DNA from: Gautieria morchelliformis
Lineage: Eukaryota > Basidiomycota > Agaricomycetes > Gomphales > Gomphaceae
Direction: 5' to 3'
Assembly: GCA_015179125.1 (NCBI GenBank)
Contig: WHVA01000060.1
Location: 124,001-188,000, forward strand
DNA length: 64,000 bases
Shown: in pieces, positions 55,301 through 64,000 of the stretch
Position numbering within the stretch: position 1 is the first letter of the stretch
Layout of the letters: every line of letters starts with the position of its first letter
The notes under the pieces: generated by a model
Told to the model about the DNA's origin: nothing
Seen by the model: the letters and a program-made list of their open reading frames with translations, nothing else
Database searches by the model: none
Translations under genes and position numbers: made by a program

Positions 55301-56966
55301 CAGACACAAGACAGATAAAAGCTGGCCCGTCTTCACAACTCTTTCGTATCTAGATTATCTTCGCCCACCCTTTTTTATTATGGAGTCTGTGCCAGGGTTC
55401 TTCCAATGGAAGATATTTCCCGGATCTCCCAATGAGATTAAAGTTGGTGCTCTGAAATTGGTGCTCAAGTATAACGATTTTCTATTACTGTACTTGTTTA
55501 GGATTGACTTGTTGCTTTACCAACAGGATCCTCCATTTTCTTGGGCAAGTATATCCCTATATATTAGCTTAATAGTTCTATATGCTGAGTGATTATACAG
55601 GTATAATGTTAAAGGCCATCTTATGCATGCCAGATCTTTCGGCGTGCCTCAAACAAGAGACCGCTTCTTTTTAGTGGCAACGCTGCCTGAATGGGGTGCC
55701 TTCAAGCTCCCAGAAGTTTCACATGCCTTCAGGACCTTAGACCAGCCCAAGGTTCACAGTTATCGTTTTGGTCCTCATCTCAAAATCAAGTCCGCAGTCG
55801 CACCTGGAAAGGCATTGCATGAGGTTGTGACAGTTGCCGAGACATTGTCGGATCTACCCTTTTATGACTGGTAAGCAGGTGATCATATACTCTATCGAGC
55901 CCCGTGCTACGTAGTGAACTTTTAGGACAAGTCCTAAGAAGCTCACCCGAAAACAGAAACAGGACGCAAAGGTCCGGGCCAAACTCATCCCCACAGTACC
56001 TTGCCATCCCGACGGAGTGTGGGGTATACCAGATGAAGATTTCAAGTATGAGGCCCCCAGCGCAAATGCATACCAACGGCGTGCCCGCCGAGACTTGGTC
56101 CTGCGTCCACAGAACAGTTATCAACACTTCACAAAGCATTTCCCTACACATCAAGTCGAAAAGTATGTATAAAAATGCTTCGTATCCGCCTCCTGACATA
56201 GGATTGTGTGCAGCATTTGCGATGTCCCCCTCGTTCGGGGAGCTGATTACCGCCGTATGGTCTAGATCTTCTGATCCATATACGGACAATGAACCTCCTT
56301 TACAGATCTTGACCAAAAAAACCGTGAATGGAGTCTACGCGATCCCGCTTCTGCGAAAGCCATTCGTGGTTATCAAGCTGGTGGAGCCCCATGCAGATAC
56401 AGTTCGCTTAAATTGACAAGCTAACAATTCGACAGGTGCATATAGCCGGCTAAATCCTGATGGTTATTTTCAGTGTGTCTGCCGTTACATAAGTTTCTAT
56501 CTCACTGTGTCTGATCATGGACTTCCAGTACAATCGTCACAAACGTAGGGCCAGTTGCAAAGCAAAGCAGCGTGATACACCCGTTCGTGAGTGACTTTTT
56601 TGTATGAGTTCTCCTGTCGATATACAGTAGTCATCATTTGCAGTGTAAACGTATCCTCACGGTGCGAGAACTCGCTAGGGCCCAAGGATTCCCTGACGAC
56701 TTCACATTTTATTCAGAAACAGACAAGATAGACGATGTGATTGTCGTTCACTGACTCTTACCATGTTAAGGCTCACCACATACGTTATTGTTTACAGTAT
56801 CATAGACAAATAGGCAACAGGTATACAATTCGCATGACTTGGATTAGTCCAGAATTAACCCCAAAGCAGTGTTCCTTTTGGCGTGTCTGCCGCGCTTGGT
56901 CGTTCGATTCAAAGCATGGTGTTCAATAAATGGCTAGGAGAACGCCAGAAGGGAGCCAAACCTTAG
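52323..56966 (+). CDS. DNA (cytosine-5) methyltransferase, DNMT1-like
   Basis: Nuclear enzyme that methylates CpG cytosines. Start MQPNPKRKPNMDVFGDVEYA. An RFTS-like N-terminal domain follows (PPVRILRDFSYFD.., SYIWIQTQYAWYILETPAKA). Then come two BAH domains (AGDFVIINEGDFEDKDTMRY, WFLHGNQTILQEVAHGQELF; CISCEGRDSPISHF) and the catalytic domain. Its blocks are I FDPYAGVGGFGLGLAQ, IV GPPCQ (the Cys nucleophile, split by an intron near 55229), VI FFIMESVPGF, VIII GVPQTRDRFFLVA, IX-X RELARAQGFPDDF and IGNSSVPFGVSAALGR. Exons are tiny and introns many. Motif VI reads ESV rather than ENV. All catalytic blocks are intact after splicing, ending at TAG 56964-56966. Confidence 0.9.
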
Positions 56967-57017
56967 TCTATCGCGAATTGGCATAGTGTGTGCATGATAG
57001 GAGATAATGTAGCGTAA

Positions 57018-58993
<1,976 letters not shown>

Positions 58994-59152
58994 GCTTTGG
59001 ACTAGTGTATGTAGGAGGGATCACGTGCGCTATTTTCCCGGTGCGGACTCTGCACGGCCTAACTTGCGAACCCGATTCACACGAGACATATATAAGACGG
59101 AAGACCATGTCGGACTGTCCTTAACATCTCCTCACCCCGTTTCTACCTGGAC

Positions 59153-61600
59153 ATGGGTCCCAATGGAAGAATTGACTGGAGCAAAGTAGATCAACCTGAG
59201 TTCGTTTTGCAGCCATTCGCTAGTAGGCGTTCTGTGGTCTATGGCACGAAGGGGATGGTGTCTTGTTCTCAGCCTTTGGCTTGTGAGGCTGGATTAGAGA
59301 TTCTGCAGAAAGGTGGGAATGCGGTGGATGCCGCCGTTGCCACCTCTGTGGCACTCAACGTGACGGAGCCCAGCTGCTGCGGGATTGGCGGGTACAGCGG
59401 CACATTCATTTGACACTCTCGTATTCACATGGAGTTTCAGCGATGCCTTTTGTCTTTTCTACGACACGAAAGCCAAAACTGTCAAAGCCCTCAACGGTTC
59501 GGGGCACTCTCCCCAGAAACTCAATATCGATCATGTGCGATCCCGGGGTGTGACTGGGCTGTCTATCCCGGTCACTGATCTGAACTCGGTCACCGTTCCT
59601 GGCGCAGCGGCTGCATGGGTTGATGCTGTGGAGAAATTTGGAAGCGGGAAGGTAAGCCTTGCGGAGATTTTCGCACCTGCCATCCGTTTGGCGGAGGAAG
59701 GGTGAGCAATATTTACAGTACGTTTTGGTGATGGAAGGTGAATTTTTTCCCCAGTGTCCCGGTATCCGAAATCCACAGTTACGCAGTATGTTAATTGGTT
59801 CTCTATGACCAAACCTCACCCTTTTGTCTAGTGGCAGCGCTCTGAAACTCTCATCAAAAACGCGTCCCCAGATGCAGGTTCAATGCTTCTCAACGGCAAA
59901 GCGCCGCTCCCAGGACAGGTAATGACGTTTCCAGACCTTGCAAAAACCTTTCGTCGAGTTGCCCAGCATGGGAAGGATGGCTTCTACAAGGGTCCGGTGG
60001 CAGAGGCTATCGTCGAACTCATTCAGAACAAAGGTGGTGTGATGGAGCTTGAAGATCTGGCCAAGCATCAAACTACGTTCGTGGAGCCTATTAAATATAC
60101 ATATGCGGGGGATGTTACGGTATATGAGGTAAGGTTGTTCTTTCTCACATCGATCACCCCGGAGACTAGTCTATTGCATAAAGTGTCCACCCAATGGGCA
60201 AGGCATTACGGCACTCCTTGCATTAGGTATACTCGATGCGTTAGAATCCGGTGGAAAGATCAAGTCCATACTGGAGACTGAGCACAACTCTGTTGAGTAC
60301 CTACACATTCTTGTGGAAGTATTACGGTCCGTATCCTTGATGCTCAGTCACTTTTTGTTCCTCACTCCAAGATCAAAATCATAGTTTGGCATTCGCAGGT
60401 GGGATCGTCAACTCTTCTGTCCAGCGTGTTTTCTCACTAGGTTTATAGACAGTAGATACTATGTAACGGATCCGGAAGTAATGCACGTCCCTGTAGCTGA
60501 ACTTCTTAGCAAGGCAGGCTATTGGCATACAGTAGGCGAGTGGTGTACTTATGTGGAAGCCTAGGAATATCTTGCCAAGCGTGCCACGGTTTTCAACCCG
60601 GAGAGGGCGACTCCAAATATACAACACGTGAGTGAGTATGTTTAGGGTGAAATATCGTCCTTTAACCTTCACTCTGCATTAGGGCTACCCAGTTCAATCC
60701 TCTGATACCGTATATTTCACGGGTATGTCACGAATTCAGTGTTAGCGGTCCCTTACACCTACTTCCTTAGTTACCGACCAGATGGGGAATGCATGCAGCT
60801 TTATCCAGAGCAACTACGCAGGTCTGGCATTCGTATTTAGCCTGAAAGAATAGCTGTCAACTCACTTGTCTTCGCTAGGTTTTGGTACGGCTGCTATTCC
60901 AAGAGGCACCGGTTTCACTCTCCAAAACCGGGGATCTGGGTTTACTCTTCAAGAAGGCCACCCGAACCAGTTGAAAGTGAAGCACTTTCTATACCGTTTC
61001 TACTTCTAGTAAACGTCTGGACAGGGTGGAAAACGACCTTACCATACAATAATCCCAGCAATGGCCTTAAGGGGGGATGAGCTCTTCATGTCTTATGGCG
61101 TCATGGGCGGTTTTATGCAGGTTAAATGCTCTATTTCCAGTCATCACATCCAGTGATCTGACAGCTGTTTAGCCCCAAGGTCACGTGCAGGTTCTGCTCA
61201 ACCTTCTGCGCGGTTGGACGCCCCAAGCAGCCCTTGATGCCCCTCGTTTCTGCATATCTACAGCTATTCCAGACGCTGATATTAAGGCAAAGACAGAGGA
61301 AGACTCATCCAATGCACAGGACAGTGCAGGTGACATCAATAGCGAAGTGTACTTCGAGGAGGGTATTTCACCTGAGAAGATCTCCAAACTGAGAGGTGTG
61401 TCTTGTCCTCGCTTATGTGGAAATCAGTCTATTCAACGGTCTCAGAAATGGGCCATGACGCATACTTGCTGACAGGAGCGAAGAGAGGCCTCTTCGGACG
61501 AGGTCAAATTATTCAGAAACTTCCTAATCAAACAGGAAGGCTTGTATGGGCTGCTGGCTCTGATCCGCGTGGTGACGGCCACGCTGTGCCACAAATTTAA
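59153..61600 (+). CDS. Gamma-glutamyltransferase family protein
   Basis: Ntn-hydrolase that cleaves gamma-glutamyl bonds (glutathione breakdown) by family knowledge. Start [17 protein letters not shown]; the early [20 protein letters not shown] and [20 protein letters not shown] are diagnostic. Next are [55 protein letters not shown] and [13 protein letters not shown]. The expected catalytic Thr lies in [20 protein letters not shown], followed by [19 protein letters not shown]. The end has [23 protein letters not shown] and [12 protein letters not shown]. No signal peptide, so it resembles the bacterial YwrD-type cytosolic branch. One intron near 60510-60560 appears to be GC-AG. Confidence 0.88.
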
Positions 61601-61650
61601 ACTGCCCGAATGATATAGACGTGATACAAGCACTCTTGTATCACACACCT

Positions 61651-63289
61651 TTACATGCGCCTCTGCCTTTCAGTGCCTATTGCTTGTCTCCGACGATATT
61701 CCCTGAGCTCTTTGGTTTTGTCAGGGCCATGTATATGGCCCCATCCTGCTAGAGGAACTACAATAACGGTTGCATTATCCTCACTGCCCAATTCTTCGGC
61801 GAAAGACATAATGTCTGAAGCTGCCTGTTGTGGGTCCGAAGCACTGCGTGCAAGATCCACGATTTCATCGTCAGAGAGAACAGAGGTTATACCGTCTGAG
61901 ACGGAAACCGTGTACGCCCATTCCCGACCTGTTGTTGTTAACTAGTATCTTGAATAGTGAGGCATGTGAGGCAAATCCATTACCTTTCAAAAGTTTGGTT
62001 CGAACTTCTGGTTCGGGAGTGACACCAAAGGGCTTGAATTTTTTGTCGCCCAGTCTGAGAATTTTGGTAATTGGTTGTAAACATAAAACATCGTACACCT
62101 AATTCACTAACCCCCGCGTGTTTGCTAGTGCGCCCATCCACCTAAAGCATACATAAACTCAAATGTACGCATACTAATGATACGACTGCGTACCGTGCTT
62201 CCCCGAACGAGTCTGTGATCAGCCCAGTGCCTCCGAGCCTCCGAAGACGTGCAGCCTCTCCTCTGGTCTCGGCATGGTGATCCTCAGTCATAGCGTGAAC
62301 TCGTCCGCCATCAGTGGAACACAATAGTATCCGCGTATCTCTTTTCACAGTGTCATCCAGCAAGATCATGGATGTGTCGAGCACTTACTTACCCACAATG
62401 TGCAACGGTCAGTGCCACCTGTTCCGCCGCGAAGAAAGGGGCTGATGGGGAATCCAAGGAGTGAAATAACGCAACGGACGCAGTGGATCCCTGCTTGGAC
62501 GATTCTTTCAGTTTGGAGATATCTCTATCCGCCTGGATATATTATATCACCGCACATCCCGACAGCCAAAGGACAGATAGAGCAGACCTGTAAGAACGCC
62601 AAGGTAGCCCTAGACTCAAGGTCAAGTGGCGGGGATGAAGGTAGGTCGTGTGAATCCCATTTTCTCAGAACGCCGCCTTGGTAGCGTTTGAAGTAGCCGC
62701 CAAGGCTCTTCACCCAACCGTTCACTCCGGGGACTTGGGATTTATCAACTGATTCAAAAAGTCCCTGCAATTCGCGATGGAGATGATCGGATACCACAGC
62801 ACCTCCGTGACTACGACGACCATCAATCTTGCGGAGATAATCTAGGCATGACCCACTCACCCGTCGTATATTCCAACAAAGACAACCTGACCAGCGAGGT
62901 CACGGCCCAGGGTATCCGGGTTCCAATCAATGCCATGGTGCTGCTTGAGGCTGGTTTGTAGTTCATCGGGTTCAATCGCCAGGCAACAGACACTATGGCC
63001 GTCCTCTTGATAACTGCAAAACATTAGTTTCGAGTAAATATTGCGTTTTTGCTCACCTTCTAACACCTCGAGACACGGCAATTCCAATCACCTTCTGTGA
63101 AGTTAACGGAATGCGTACGAACCCCCCTTATATGTTCATGTCAAAGGAGGAATCAAATGCAAGGAGTGTATTGTGACCACCTGTTGGTAAAGCAGCTCTA
63201 ATAAAGTCATGATAGCGGGCTCTCGAGTGTATCAGCGTCGCAGACGATGAAACATGTATTCGAAACGCCGTAGGAGCATGACACAACAT
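61651..63289 (-). CDS. PP2C-type Ser/Thr phosphatase, probably mitochondrial
   Basis: Metal-dependent phosphatase (PPM family; resembles Ptc6-like fungal enzymes). Start MLCHAPTAFRIHVSSSATLI is basic and hydroxyl-rich, fitting a mitochondrial presequence. Blocks: IGIAVSRGVRSYQEDGHSV, VVFVGIYDGHGG (metal-binding Asp-Gly), HLHRELQGLFESVDKSQVPG, LDLESRATLAFLQ, TRILLCSTDGGRVHAMTEDH and LRRLGGTGLITDSFG. Then KFKPFGVTPEPEVRTKLLKG and the end FAEELGSEDNATVIVVPLAG. Many short introns. Its stop lies 50 bp from the convergent glutamyltransferase stop. A longer in-frame extension upstream begins with a non-ATG codon, so ATG at 63289 was chosen. Confidence 0.88.
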
Positions 63290-63383
63290 AGCATGACGAG
63301 CCCGAGCGAGCTCACCCGCTGTAGTCACGTGACCAGCCACAGGCCATCTTCCGAAGTTCCTGAATCTAGCCACCACTTCTGCA

Positions 63384-64000
63384 ATGTGAGATTGTTAGAC
63401 ACTCCCTGTGATACAATTGTTCACATTATTTAGGGGACACGGATCCAATGATAAGTTATATATTACTCATACCGAACACTCCGGTCAATGGGGTCAACAT
63501 ACGGCTGGATCCTCGGGCTACAAAGCGTGCGTATTCCGTTGTGAATTATAAATTATACAAATCCTTACCCGAATCCATACAGGAAGCAGCAAGCACCTCA
63601 TCCTGGGTCATCCACCCCATTTGACTGCTGCTCTCTATCGTTTCAGCCGTTCAACCATCCCGTCTGTGCACGTAACGAGGACGGTACTGGCACCGTGTAT
63701 GACTTGGTCAACATTATCCCATGGCTCAAGTGAATGACTCTGAATTCTATATATCAGTTAGCTCATATTTTTTTGATGTTAGACAGCATGACAACAAGCA
63801 CCCCACCACTGGCGCAGTCCTCAGTCCTTCATCTCTCATTACTCTTCATTACACTCGAGATGCCGACGGCGAGCTGCATGATCCCGTTACATTCAAGCGA
63901 TTCAACGAGCATTCCCATATTGTAGCTATCGCCACGACCGGAAATGTCTTTCTGGCTGAGAGCATTAAGGGGAATAGGGACCTCGTAGCTGACGTGAACT
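63384..64000 (+). CDS. PPIL2: U-box peptidyl-prolyl isomerase PPIL2/Cyp60-like (5' part)
   Basis: Spliceosome-associated U-box cyclophilin; only the start lies in the window. Exons give M-GHGSNDKLYITHTEHSG, QWGQHTAGSSGYK, then the U-box: PFDCCSLSFQPFNHPVCARN, GTVYDLVNIIPWLK, PTTGAVLSPSSLITLHYTRD and DPVTFKRFNEHSHIVAIATT, continuing NVFLAESIKGNRDL. The cyclophilin domain would follow outside. No ATG exists in frame at the protein start. AT at 63384-63385 plus G at 63434, across a 48-nt GT-AG intron (63386-63433), forms the start codon. It diverges from the PP2C gene with about 95 bp between starts. Confidence 0.85.

Overview
The window comes from a filamentous basidiomycete, most likely an Agaricomycete. 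Host genes are broken by many short (about 45-60 nt) GT-AG introns. They sit tens to hundreds of bases apart and are arranged divergently or convergently. Their closest remembered relatives are basidiomycete proteins: a DNMT1-type methyltransferase with RFTS and BAH domains, a CorA variant, histidine acid phosphatases and an intron-rich P450. No tRNA, rRNA or CRISPR was seen. The exact species cannot be read from the sequence.

Region 1 (1 to about 26,600) is a retrotransposon graveyard. It contains: (i) a promoter-like block with three 103-bp tandem units and 17 exact TGACTCA sites (233-769); (ii) four copies of an LTR family that begins TGTCATGAC and ends TTGACA, three with target duplications or near-duplications; (iii) pieces of a chromodomain Ty3/Gypsy element (5' LTR 4012-4645, 3' part 14700-17371 plus 24851-24886) that carries an antisense coiled-coil/cysteine-cluster reading frame; (iv) two members of a second Ty3/Gypsy lineage with very short LTRs, an old broken one (A, 4772-10885) and a young one (B, 17894-24121); (v) two Ty1/Copia remnants on the minus strand. 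Nesting can be read directly: B sits inside a minus-strand solo LTR (duplication GCAG), which sits inside the chromovirus 3' LTR (duplication GCGCA).

Region 2 (about 26,900-64,000) is gene dense. In order: cytochrome P450 (-), RRP36 (+), PEX16 (+), cupin protein (+), L-rhamnose 1-dehydrogenase-like SDR (-), ketol-acid reductoisomerase-like protein (+), CorA-type transporter (-), SNIP1/Pml1 FHA protein (+), two tandem secreted histidine acid phosphatases (-) with a third C-terminal relic, MFS sugar transporter (-), MIM2-like protein (+), intronless PPR protein (-), DNA cytosine methyltransferase (+), RIO2 kinase (-), gamma-glutamyltransferase family protein (+), PP2C phosphatase (-), and the start of a U-box cyclophilin PPIL2 (+).

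Most of these are housekeeping genes: ribosome biogenesis (RRP36, RIO2), splicing (SNIP1, PPIL2), peroxisome and mitochondrion biogenesis (PEX16, MIM2, PPR). Interspersed are nutrient and saprotrophy genes (phosphatases, sugar transporter, rhamnose dehydrogenase, P450). No single pathway cluster is evident. The methyltransferase is of interest beside the CpG-decayed transposon copies in the same window. Exon boundaries were read by eye from splice signals and family similarity.
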